Below, one piece after another: positions 38,221-48,966 of a stretch of DNA of 64,000 nucleotides. The first letter of the stretch is position 1. Each line of letters begins with the position of its first letter. Where the stretch lies: positions 110,549 through 174,548 of the forward strand of contig JAHCAG010000004.1 in NCBI GenBank assembly GCA_019635015.1, written 5' to 3'. The translations under genes and the position numbers were made by a program. The DNA is from Burkholderiales bacterium (GTDB lineage Bacteria; Pseudomonadota; Gammaproteobacteria; Burkholderiales; SG8-41). Under the pieces are notes generated by a model. That model worked only from the letters and a program-made list of their open reading frames with translations. It was not told the origin of the DNA and made no database searches.

Positions 38221-39078
38221 TCAGCGCGCCGGCATGTGGCCGGAGCGGCGCAGGGCGTCGGCAAGGGCCGCTGCATCCTCCGTACTGGACAGCCCGGCAA
38301 AGTACAGCTCGTAGCGCAGTCCTGCAGCAGCACGGAAGGCGCGCAGCCGCAGCGGATAACCGCCGGCGCGCAGGCGTTCGGCGAGCGCGGTCGCCGTGTC
38401 TTCGTCCGCAGCCGCGGCGAGCGTCAGGCGATGTTTGCCGCCGCTGCGGCTGGCGCCGCTGGAGGGTGCAATTTCCGTTTCCGCAGCCCACTCCTTCAAC
38501 TGCGCTTCCGGCACCGGCGCCACCGGCTGGCGCGAACCGTCACGCCCGGCAATGAAAAACGACAGCGGATCCTGCATCGTGAATGCCTGTTCGCGATGCT
38601 GCACGAAAATACGGCCTTCGATCAGGCACACCACGTCTCGCTCCGGCGAGGACTTGCCCCAGACATCGGTGCCGCGGATGCCGGCGGTCACGGTGACGAT
38701 GCGGACATTGATGTCGCGCCGCGCCTGGGGCGAGCCGAACAGTCGGGTGGTGAAGCGGAAGGCCCCCTGCAGCACATCGAGCGTGCCGCTGACCACGCGG
38801 TCGGCGGCAACACCCCGGTCGGTCAGGCTTTCCACCCGAAGCCGGGCGTTTTCGCCCAGCTTGACGGCGCTGCCTTCGGTCACCCGCAGCAGCGCGCGGG
38901 CACCGCCACCGGTGAGCACGTGATCGCCGTCGTACAGTGTCGCCCCCGGTACCAACGGCTCGCGCGCACCGCCGGCGCGCTCGACCCAGGCCGGACTGAC
39001 CACCGCCTCGACGGTCAGGGTGCGGGCCGCGGCGGTGCCGGCGACCATCATCAGGATCATCAACATCAGACTGCGCAT
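38221..39078 (-). CDS. FecR-domain protein with C-terminal SPOR domain
   Basis: 285 residues from the ATG at 39076-39078. A signal peptide (about 1-19) is followed by a FecR-type beta domain (about 40-150: GDHVLTGGGARALLRVTEGSAVKLGENARLRVE; GIRGTDVWG) and a SPOR-like domain (about 210-285: RLTLAAAADEDTATALAERLRAGG). SPOR domains bind denuded peptidoglycan at septa, so the protein is probably a periplasmic wall-binding factor. It is not a TonB-system regulator, because no membrane helix or sigma partner is present. Confidence 0.8.
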   Translation of the reverse strand: MRSLMLMILMMVAGTAAARTLTVEAVVSPAWVERAGGAREPLVPGATLYDGDHVLTGGGARALLRVTEGSAVKLGENARLRVESLTDRGVAADRVVSGTLDVLQGAFRFTTRLFGSPQARRDINVRIVTVTAGIRGTDVWGKSSPERDVVCLIEGRIFVQHREQAFTMQDPLSFFIAGRDGSRQPVAPVPEAQLKEWAAETEIAPSSGASRSGGKHRLTLAAAADEDTATALAERLRAGGYPLRLRAFRAAAGLRYELYFAGLSSTEDAAALADALRRSGHMPAR

Positions 39079-39130
39079 CACCAGGCATCTCCCTTGAACG
39101 GAACCGGGTCGGCAGCGGAAGCGTTTATAA

Positions 39131-41800
<2,670 letters not shown>

Positions 41801-41819
41801 ACGTGATAAGCTGAATCGC

Positions 41820-42314
41820 ATGAAAACCCCGGTCGCCCTGCTGCTCTGCACGCTGCTGCTCGCCGGCTGCGGCTTCCAGTTGCGCGGCGCCGCCAACCTG
41901 CCCTTCGACACGTTATATGTGCAGGCCCCCACCGGTTCGCAGTTCGCCAACCAGTTCCGGCGCGTGGTCGCCGCCGGCAGCGCTACCCGGGTGGTCGAGG
42001 ATCCGAAGGCCGCCGAGGCCACGCTGGTGCTGGTCCAGGAACTGCGCGAGAAAAACATCCTCTCGCTGTCGGGCACCGGCCGCGTGCGCGAGTTCCAGCT
42101 GCGTTACCGCATGTCGTACCGGCTGCTCGACAAAAATGCCGTGGAAACCCTGCCGGTTTCGGAAATCGTGCTGACGCGGGATTTCTCCTTCAACGACCAG
42201 GACACCCTGTCCAAGGAATCGGAAGAAGCGCTGCTGTTCCGCGACATGCAGAACGACGCCGTGCAGCAGCTGGTGCGCCGGCTGCAGGCTGCGAAACTCT
42301 CGAAATCATCCTGA
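41820..42314 (+). CDS. lptE: LPS-assembly lipoprotein LptE
   Basis: 164 residues. The signal peptide ends in a lipobox LAGC with Cys17 as the lipidated residue, followed by GFQLRGAANLPFDTLYV, the conserved LptE start. LptE plugs the outer-membrane LptD barrel that inserts lipopolysaccharide. Its place between leuS (19-bp gap) and holA is conserved. Length is normal. Confidence 0.93.
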   Translation: MKTPVALLLCTLLLAGCGFQLRGAANLPFDTLYVQAPTGSQFANQFRRVVAAGSATRVVEDPKAAEATLVLVQELREKNILSLSGTGRVREFQLRYRMSYRLLDKNAVETLPVSEIVLTRDFSFNDQDTLSKESEEALLFRDMQNDAVQQLVRRLQAAKLSKSS

Positions 42315-42385
42315 GCCGCGGTCTCCCGGGCGGCGCAAGATTTTGCGTGACCGCCATCGGCGCGATATCGTAGACTGGCGCCGCG

Positions 42386-43468
42386 ATGAAAATCTCCACC
42401 GAGCAGCTGCCGCAGCACCTCGCCCGCGAGGTGAAACCCCTCTACACGGTGTTCGGCAGCGAAGCCCTGCTCGCCCTTGAAGCCAGTGATCGCATCCGCG
42501 CGAAGGCACGCAGCGAGGGCTACACCGAGCGCGAAGTCCTCACCGCCGATTCCGGATTCAAATGGAACCAGCTCGCGCTGGCCGGCAGTTCACAATCGCT
42601 GTTCGCCTCGCGCAAGCTGCTTGAACTGCGCATCCCCACCGGCAAGCCCGGCAAGGAAGGCGGCGAAGCGCTGCAGGCCTACTGCCGCGCGCTGCCGCCG
42701 GACACCATAACCCTGATCTACGTACCCGACCTCGACTGGCGCGGCCAGAAAGCCGCCTGGTTCGAAGCACTGGTGCAGGCCGGCGTTGCCGTCGAGGCAA
42801 AACCCGTGGTTCGGCGCGCCCTGCCGCAGTGGGTCGCCGGACGACTGAAGGATCAGGGTCAGGAAGCCGATGCCGCGACGCTGGACTTCATCGCCGACCG
42901 CGTCGAAGGCAACCTGATGGCGGCGCACCAGGAAGTGCAGAAACTCGGATTGCTGTTCCCGCAGGGCAATATCAGTTTCGAACAGGTCAGCGCATCGGTG
43001 CTTGATGTCGCGCGTTACGACGTGTTCAACCTCGGCGAAATCATGCTCGAAGGTGATCCGCTGCGCCTCGCCCGCGTGCTCGACGGCCTGCAGGGCGAAG
43101 GCACCGCGGCACCGCTGGTGTTGTGGGCCTTCACCGAGGAAATCCGCGCCATCGGCAAGATCCTGACCGGCATCAACAGCGGCAAACCGGCATCAATGAT
43201 GCTGCGCGAAGCGCGCATCTGGGGCCCCTCGCACCAGGGCGCGATGCAGAACAACCTCAAGCGTTTCACACTGGCCCAGGTCACCGAAGCCCTGCGCCAC
43301 GCCGCGGTCATCGACCGCATGGTCAAGGGACTGGTGCGCGGCGACAGCTGGAACGAACTGCTGCAGCTCGCGCTGCGTTTTGCGCGCAACAACCCCGGTG
43401 CAGTGAAGGCACAGCCCGGAAGACGGGCCATGCCGGCGGCGTTTGCGGCGCATCCGGCGCTGTTCTAG
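42386..43468 (+). CDS. holA: DNA polymerase III subunit delta
   Basis: 360 residues, the clamp-loader delta fold. The N-terminus PLYTVFGSEALLALEASDRIR is the conserved start, with IYVPDLDWRGQKAAWFEAL in the ATPase-like domain and the EGTAAPLVLWAFTEEIRAI helix-rich collar near residue 235. It opens the beta clamp. Normally proA follows; here about 1.9 kb of extra DNA intervenes. Confidence 0.93.
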   Translation: MKISTEQLPQHLAREVKPLYTVFGSEALLALEASDRIRAKARSEGYTEREVLTADSGFKWNQLALAGSSQSLFASRKLLELRIPTGKPGKEGGEALQAYCRALPPDTITLIYVPDLDWRGQKAAWFEALVQAGVAVEAKPVVRRALPQWVAGRLKDQGQEADAATLDFIADRVEGNLMAAHQEVQKLGLLFPQGNISFEQVSASVLDVARYDVFNLGEIMLEGDPLRLARVLDGLQGEGTAAPLVLWAFTEEIRAIGKILTGINSGKPASMMLREARIWGPSHQGAMQNNLKRFTLAQVTEALRHAAVIDRMVKGLVRGDSWNELLQLALRFARNNPGAVKAQPGRRAMPAAFAAHPALF

Positions 43469-43495
43469 TTCCGCGCAACACCGCCGGCGCTGCGC

Positions 43496-43688
43496 GGGCA
43501 CCACCGAGAGTTTGACCCCGAGCGCATTAACATGTTTGAGCACGGTGCCATAACGGGGCTTGGCGCCCGGCGTCAGCGCCTTGGAAACGCCTTCGCCAAT
43601 CAGCGCGCAATCGCCGAAGTTGCCGTGATTTGTCTTTGAATCGGGCAAGCCAAATGTCAAAGACGTCGCTGCGCTCAAGGATATTCAC
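43496..43688 (-). pseudogene. Fused remnant of a HigB-like toxin / HigA-like antitoxin pair
   Basis: On the minus strand a GTG at 43688 opens MNILERSDVFDIWLARFKDKS, the start of the TIGR02683-type addiction-module killer protein. The frame then shifts and reads GNFGDCALIGEGVS, the middle of the same toxin. This runs directly into KALTPGAKPRYGTVLKHVN and ALGVKLSVVP, the end of the TIGR02684-type antidote. Roughly 20 toxin residues, the toxin C-terminus and most of the antitoxin are missing. This is a clear double-deletion relic and cannot be functional as such. Confidence 0.75.
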
Positions 43689-43761
43689 GGAATCACTGTG
43701 TCCTATTCGGATACGACAACGCAATGGCCGGTCGCGAATGTCATGGCACGAGGTGGATGCG

Positions 43762-43789
43762 GGCGCGGCGCGGCGCGGCGCGGCGCGGC
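43762..43789. repeat. Short tandem repeat (GGCGC)5
   Basis: Five perfect GGCGC units followed by GGC lie in the non-coding stretch upstream of the MFS transporter gene. The array is the type that changes length by slippage. Confidence 0.9.
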
Positions 43790-43867
43790 AAAGATTGGTT
43801 CATCGGGTCAGCGTGTTATCAGGAAAATGTGGGCGGTGGTTAACAGTACCTACGGGCTTGCCAATTT

Positions 43868-45070
43868 ATGCGCATGCGAAACTCCATAACCACCCGCCAA
43901 GACCGCGAAACACTCGCCACGCGCGGCGCCGGGTTGTTCACCAACGGCGTGTGGGACATGCTTTCGGTCATCGTGCCGCTCTATGGGGTCGCAGTCGGTC
44001 TCAGCGCCGCTGAAATCGGTCTTGTCGTCGCGGCGCGCTCGGTGCTTCCCGCAGCGCTGTCGATACACGGTGGCATACTCATGGATCAACTCGGCACGCG
44101 CCGCGTGCTGCTTTGGGTGGCGGCAGGCTGCACACTGCTGCCCTTGCTCTACCCGCTGTCCGGCTGGTTCGCGGTGCTGACAGCACTGCAATTTCTGCTG
44201 GGTCTTGCTTCTGCGCTCGGCATGGCCGCCTCGCAAACCTGGGCCATGCAGGCAAGCCGTGGCGACACCGCGATGCTTGCGCGCTACAGCGTCGCCACGC
44301 ATATCGGTACTTTTCTCGGCCCAGTGGCTGTCGGCGCGGCATGGGATCTGTTAGGTGCGTGGGCCGCTTTTGCCAGCGTGGCGCTGTGCGGCGCCGGCAT
44401 CATTTTCGCCACTGCACATAGCGCCAGAGACAGCGCGCTGCCGGAAATACCGCACGGCCGCGGACTTGCCGTACTACTGCCTCGCTGGGAACCGCACAAA
44501 CAGGCGCTACTGCTGTCCCTGATACCGGCGGTGGCCTTCATACTGTTCGCAAGTTTTCTGCGCAATTCGTCTGGCGCAATCCAGAGCTCGCTGTTCGTCG
44601 TCTATCTAAGCGGCATTGGTATGGGTGGTACCCTGATTGGCACGCTGGTAGCAATCGCTGAACTCTCTGGCGTTGCCGGCTCATTGCTGGCAGCGCGAAT
44701 GGAGCAGAAGCTCGGCGCCAAACCGCTGGTCATCATCTGCATCGCGGTGTCGCTGCTGTGCATGTCGGCAACGCCGCTGATCGCACAGTTTCTGGCAATG
44801 CTGATCGCCGCGTGCGTGCTGCGCGGCATCATGCATGGCATGAGCCAGCCGCTGATGTACGCGATCTTGAGCAACGAAGTCGCCAGCAACCGCCACGGCG
44901 TCAGCGTCGGCCTGCGCAATGCCGTGGTGCGGCTCGGCTCCATTATCACGCCGGTGGCCATGGGCCTCGCGGCCGAAGCGTACGGCATCGAAACAAGCTT
45001 TTACGTGATCGGTGCAGCGTTTTTGCTGATTACTGCAGCGCTGGCGCTGGCGGCGAGGCAGATGAAGTAA
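43868..45070 (+). CDS. MFS transporter
   Basis: 400 residues with about twelve membrane helices in two six-helix halves and the MFS loop pattern HGGILMDQLGTRRVLL between helices 2 and 3. The second half has MEQKLGAKPLVII. It is an inner-membrane secondary transporter, probably an exporter, but the substrate is unknown. It sits between the toxin-antitoxin relic and a 323-bp gene-free stretch, splitting holA from proA, which suggests it arrived with that DNA. Confidence 0.85.
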   Translation: MRMRNSITTRQDRETLATRGAGLFTNGVWDMLSVIVPLYGVAVGLSAAEIGLVVAARSVLPAALSIHGGILMDQLGTRRVLLWVAAGCTLLPLLYPLSGWFAVLTALQFLLGLASALGMAASQTWAMQASRGDTAMLARYSVATHIGTFLGPVAVGAAWDLLGAWAAFASVALCGAGIIFATAHSARDSALPEIPHGRGLAVLLPRWEPHKQALLLSLIPAVAFILFASFLRNSSGAIQSSLFVVYLSGIGMGGTLIGTLVAIAELSGVAGSLLAARMEQKLGAKPLVIICIAVSLLCMSATPLIAQFLAMLIAACVLRGIMHGMSQPLMYAILSNEVASNRHGVSVGLRNAVVRLGSIITPVAMGLAAEAYGIETSFYVIGAAFLLITAALALAARQMK

Positions 45071-45393
45071 GCCGTCAGCGCAATTAAATTGCTCGCTGTG
45101 TCAAAGTGTTGCTTGTCGGCACACCCGGTAAATTTGAAGTTATAAACGACTCTGCCAGGCAGCCGGATTTCGGCGACCGTGAACTATTGCAAGGACAACT
45201 TATTGGATCTGCAGTTAACAGATACGGACTCGATAAATTAGCCTTGAATGCTTACTCTCCTCCCAATCATATCGCCACTCCAAGACCGCCCCGGCTGCAC
45301 GGCAGCCGGGCTGTTCCCGGCGACCTTTTCCGGTTTAAAAACACGGGCAAGCGCACGAGGCAGGCGTATTTCCACCTGCTAGAATCTCCCCTT
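45071..45393. other. Gene-free stretch before proA
   Basis: This 323-bp stretch is visibly richer in A and T than its surroundings over 45080-45290. No conserved protein or RNA is recognised. A 9-bp hairpin (CCCGGCTGC at 45290-45298, GCAGCCGGG at 45302-45310) lies near its right end, with no T-run after it. It may be leftover insertion DNA together with the proA promoter. Confidence 0.5.
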
Positions 45394-46650
45394 ATGGATC
45401 TCCAGACCTACATGCTCGGTATCGGCAAGGCCGCCCGCGCCGCCTCGCGCGCGATGGCGGTTGCCGACAGCCATGCCAAAAACACCGCGCTGACCGCGAT
45501 GGCGGCGGCGATCGAACGCGCCGCCAAGGTGCTGCTGCACGAAAACGCGCGCGACGTCGAAGCCGCGAAAACGAAGGGACTCGATGCTGCAGCGATTGAC
45601 CGGCTCACGCTGACCCCGGCACGCATCGAATCCATGGCCGACGGCCTGCGCCAGATCGCGACGCTGCCCGATCCGGTCGGTGAAATCAGCAACCTCAAAT
45701 ACCGTCCGACCGGCATCCAGGTCGGGCAGATGCGGGTACCGCTGGGCGTGATCGGCATCATTTACGAATCACGGCCCAACGTCACCGCGGATGCCGCCGG
45801 GCTGTGCCTGAAATCCGGCAACGCGGCGATCCTGCGCGGCGGCTCGGAAGCGCTGCATTCGAATCAGGCCATTGCCGCCTGCGTGCAGGAAGGCCTGAAG
45901 GCCGCCGGACTGCCGGAGACCGCGGTGCAGGTGATCGAGACCTCGGACCGCGCCGCGGTCGGCGAACTGATCACGATGCAGGACTACGTCGATGTCATCG
46001 TGCCGCGCGGCGGCAAGGGCCTGATCGAGCGCCTGATGCAGGAATCACGCATTCCGATGATCAAGCACCTGCACGGCGTCTGCCATGTCTACATCGATGA
46101 CAAGGCCGACTTCGAAAAGGCGCTGCGCATCGCCGACAACGCCAAGACCCAGCGCCTCGGCACCTGCAACACCATGGAAACGCTGCTGGTGGCGCGCGGC
46201 ATTGCGGAGAAGATCCTGCCACCGCTGTGCAAAATCTACGCCGACAAGAAGATCGAACTGCGCGGCGATGAGGCCGCGCGCAGGATCGTCCCGGGCATGA
46301 AGGCCGCGACCGAAGACGACTGGCACACCGAATACCTCGACGCGATCCTGTCGATCCGCATCGTCGACGGACTTGACGCCGCGATCGAACACATCACGCA
46401 TTACGGCTCGCAGCACACCGACGCCATCGTCACCGAGGACATCACGCGCGCGCGGCGTTTCCTGCGCGAAGTCGATTCGAGTTCGGTGATGGTCAATGCC
46501 TCGACGCGTTTCGCCGACGGTTATGAGTACGGCCTCGGCGCCGAGATCGGCATTTCCACCGACAAGCTGCATGCGCGCGGCCCGGTCGGACTCGAAGGTC
46601 TGACCTCGCTGAAGTATGTCGTGTTCGGCGACGGGCAGATCCGCAGCTGA
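45394..46650 (+). CDS. proA: Gamma-glutamyl phosphate reductase
   Basis: 418 residues, aldehyde-dehydrogenase fold. The catalytic Cys is in [14 protein letters not shown] (about residue 255). [14 protein letters not shown] (about 118) and VPRGGKGLI complete the NADPH site. It reduces gamma-glutamyl phosphate in proline synthesis. The ATG at 45394 was chosen because [15 protein letters not shown] is the family start. An in-frame upstream extension lies in non-conserved DNA. Confidence 0.95.
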   Translation: MDLQTYMLGIGKAARAASRAMAVADSHAKNTALTAMAAAIERAAKVLLHENARDVEAAKTKGLDAAAIDRLTLTPARIESMADGLRQIATLPDPVGEISNLKYRPTGIQVGQMRVPLGVIGIIYESRPNVTADAAGLCLKSGNAAILRGGSEALHSNQAIAACVQEGLKAAGLPETAVQVIETSDRAAVGELITMQDYVDVIVPRGGKGLIERLMQESRIPMIKHLHGVCHVYIDDKADFEKALRIADNAKTQRLGTCNTMETLLVARGIAEKILPPLCKIYADKKIELRGDEAARRIVPGMKAATEDDWHTEYLDAILSIRIVDGLDAAIEHITHYGSQHTDAIVTEDITRARRFLREVDSSSVMVNASTRFADGYEYGLGAEIGISTDKLHARGPVGLEGLTSLKYVVFGDGQIRS

Positions 46651-46684
46651 GCGCAGCGCGATACTCCATTATATATCGTAACTT

Positions 46685-46703
46685 ATTGTTTTTAAACAAC
46701 AAT
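46685..46703. promoter_or_regulatory. AT-rich dyad upstream of lpdA
   Basis: ATTGTT (46685-46690), seven bases, and AACAAT (46698-46703) form a 6-bp dyad in an AT-only stretch between proA and lpdA. The dyad ends 11 bp before the lpdA start codon. A bound repressor here would cover the ribosome binding region. It may be an operator or part of a promoter. Confidence 0.35.
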
Positions 46704-46714
46704 TTAAGAGCCCC

Positions 46715-48505
46715 ATGAGCAAAATCGTCGAGGTCAAGGTTCCGGATATCGGGGACTTCAAGAACATCCCGGTGATCGAAGTGCTGGTCAAACCCGGCGA
46801 TGCAGTCAGCAAGGAAGATTCGCTGGTCACACTGGAATCCGACAAGGCGACGATGGACATTCCTTCGCCGTCAGCCGGCACGGTCAAGGCCATCAGCCTG
46901 AAGCCGGGTGACAAGGTGTCGATGGGCTCGGTAATCCTGACGCTGGAAGAAACGGATGCTGCAGCACCGGCGGCAAAACCCGCGGCTGCTGCTGCACCTG
47001 CCGCCGCGCCGGCCCCGGCACCTGCGGCGGCAAAACCAGCGCCCGCAGTTGCCAGCACCGTGCCGAAAACCGACCTCTCCGGCATCAAGGCCGACATCCA
47101 TACCGAAGTTGTCGTGCTCGGCGCCGGTCCCGGCGGTTACACCGCGGCCTTCCGCGCCGCCGACCTCGGCAAGCAGGTGGTTCTGGTCGAACGTTATCCG
47201 ACGCTGGGCGGCGTCTGCCTCAACGTCGGCTGCATTCCGTCGAAGGCGCTGCTGCACATGGCGAAAGTCATCACCGAGGCCGATGAAGCCGCACATGCCG
47301 GCATCACCTTCGGCAAACCGAAAATCGAAATCGACAAGCTGCGCGCCTGGAAGGACGGCGTGCTGGGCAAGCTGACGAAAGGACTCTCGGGCCTTGCCAA
47401 GCAGCGCAAGGTGCAGGTCATCACCGGCCGCGGCGAATTCGCCTCGCCCAACACGCTGCGCGTCGAAACCGCCGACGGCGTGAAGACCGTCGCTTTTGAA
47501 AACTGCATCATCGCCGCCGGCTCATCGGTGGCGCGTATCCCTGGTTTCCCCTACGACGATCCGCGCATCATCGATTCGACCGGCGCGCTGAAACTCGCCG
47601 AAGTGCCGAAACGCCTGCTGGTCATCGGCGGCGGCATCATCGGCCTCGAAATGGCCACCGTGTATGACGCGCTGGGCTCGAAAATCACCGTCGTCGAGCT
47701 GATGGACAGCCTGATTCCCGGCGCCGACAAGGATGTGGTGCGGCCGCTGGCGAAGCGTATCGAGAAACGTTACGAAAAAATCCTGCTGAAAACCAAGGTC
47801 GCGAAAATCGAGGCGACCAAAGCCGGATTGAAAGTCACGTTTGAAGGCACCGACGGCACAACCACCACCGACACCTTCGACGCCGCGCTGATGGCTGTCG
47901 GCCGCCGCCCCAACGGCCGCGAGATCAAGGCCGAAGCGGCGGGCGTCACCGTCAACGAACGCGGTTACATCCCGGTCGACAAGCAGCAGCGGACCAATGT
48001 GCCGCACATCTACGCCATCGGCGACATCTGCGGCGAGCCGATGCTCGCGCACAAGGCCACGTACGAGGCCAAGATCGCCGCCGAGGTCACCGCCGGCCAC
48101 AAGGCCTTCTTCGACGCGCGCACGATTCCCTCCGTCGCCTACACCGATCCCGAAATCGCCTGGATGGGCCTCACCGAAACCCAGGCCCAGGCGCAGGGCA
48201 TCGAGTACGACAAGGCGGTGTTTCCCTGGGCGGCCAGCGGCCGCGCGCTGGCCACCGGCCGCGACGAGGGCATGACCAAGCTGCTGCTCGACAAGAAGAC
48301 CCGCCGCGTGATCGGCGCGGCAATGACCGGCGTCAATGCCGGGGAACTGATCGCCGAAGCGGTGCTGGCGCTGGAAATGGGCGCCGACTCCCACGACCTC
48401 GGCCTCACCATCCACCCGCACCCGACGCTGTCGGAAACGCTGTTCTTCGCCGCGGAAATGGCCGAGGGCACGATCACCGACCTCTACGTGCCGAAGAAAA
48501 AATAA
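46715..48505 (+). CDS. lpdA: Dihydrolipoyl dehydrogenase with N-terminal lipoyl domain
   Basis: 596 residues. Residues about 1-80 form a lipoyl domain with the modified Lys in ESDKATM. An Ala/Pro linker (about 87-118) leads to the flavoprotein: FAD motif [15 protein letters not shown], redox-active disulfide [16 protein letters not shown] motif [11 protein letters not shown] and the catalytic His in HPHPTLSET. It re-oxidises dihydrolipoyl groups of 2-oxoacid dehydrogenases. E1 and E2 genes, usually adjacent, are not in view. Confidence 0.95.
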   Translation: MSKIVEVKVPDIGDFKNIPVIEVLVKPGDAVSKEDSLVTLESDKATMDIPSPSAGTVKAISLKPGDKVSMGSVILTLEETDAAAPAAKPAAAAAPAAAPAPAPAAAKPAPAVASTVPKTDLSGIKADIHTEVVVLGAGPGGYTAAFRAADLGKQVVLVERYPTLGGVCLNVGCIPSKALLHMAKVITEADEAAHAGITFGKPKIEIDKLRAWKDGVLGKLTKGLSGLAKQRKVQVITGRGEFASPNTLRVETADGVKTVAFENCIIAAGSSVARIPGFPYDDPRIIDSTGALKLAEVPKRLLVIGGGIIGLEMATVYDALGSKITVVELMDSLIPGADKDVVRPLAKRIEKRYEKILLKTKVAKIEATKAGLKVTFEGTDGTTTTDTFDAALMAVGRRPNGREIKAEAAGVTVNERGYIPVDKQQRTNVPHIYAIGDICGEPMLAHKATYEAKIAAEVTAGHKAFFDARTIPSVAYTDPEIAWMGLTETQAQAQGIEYDKAVFPWAASGRALATGRDEGMTKLLLDKKTRRVIGAAMTGVNAGELIAEAVLALEMGADSHDLGLTIHPHPTLSETLFFAAEMAEGTITDLYVPKKK

Positions 48506-48748
48506 ATGCAGTTCCTCGTCAGCGCCGTGATCGGCATCGTGGGCCTCTACGCGCTGGCCGTCGGCGCCTGGCACCTCGCCTACGGCAGCTGGTTCCCGTT
48601 TTTCCCGCCGCCTGCCGTCGAGGCCTACAACCTGCTGCAATCGGGTTTCGGCGCCTCGTTCAGAATGATGGCCATCGTGCTGCTGATTTTCGGCGGACTG
48701 GCTTCGTTCTTCGCCCTCCTGCTCTATCCGCACCAGAAAGCCGGCTGA
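48506..48748 (+). CDS. Small two-helix membrane protein
   Basis: 80 residues starting on the base after the lpdA stop codon. Two hydrophobic helices (about 2-25 and 52-73) are separated by GSWFPFFPPPAVEAYNLLQ. I do not recognise the family. Tight linkage suggests co-expression with lpdA. The 218 bp that follow, up to korC, contain no gene and presumably hold the kor promoter. Confidence 0.65.
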   Translation: MQFLVSAVIGIVGLYALAVGAWHLAYGSWFPFFPPPAVEAYNLLQSGFGASFRMMAIVLLIFGGLASFFALLLYPHQKAG

Positions 48749-48966
48749 GCGCGGCATCCCGCCCTCCCCCCGCGACGCCGCGAAAAACCGGAACGGGCAC
48801 ATGGGTATGGAACAGCGCGGTTCTCCCTCACTGCAACCGCTTGCAATACGCTTTTCTTCCCCCTGCCAAAGGCGTAGACTTTCGGGCACTTTTGGGTCGA
48901 AACCGATGTCCGAAAATTAGCCAAATAAAAACAAGAACATGTAGCCAACCGCAGCAGGAGTGATTT

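Larger units (their letters stand above)
43469..43867. other. Gene-free stretch: toxin-antitoxin relic plus short tandem repeat
   Basis: These 399 bp between holA and the MFS gene hold no intact gene. They contain the toxin-antitoxin remnant at 43496-43688 and a (GGCGC)5 tandem at 43762-43789. An imperfect hairpin (CCGCGCA at 43471, TGCGCGG at 43491) lies just after holA, without a T-run. Confidence 0.8.

Noticed and set aside
38221..39078. FecR protein as part of a TonB/ECF iron signalling system
   Set aside because: It lacks the anti-sigma and membrane segments, and no sigma factor or receptor gene is adjacent. The C-terminal SPOR domain points to the cell wall.
45106..45393. A 96-codon N-terminal extension of proA
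   Set aside because: The residues do not resemble ProA, composition differs, and the known family start [11 protein letters not shown] is at 45394.
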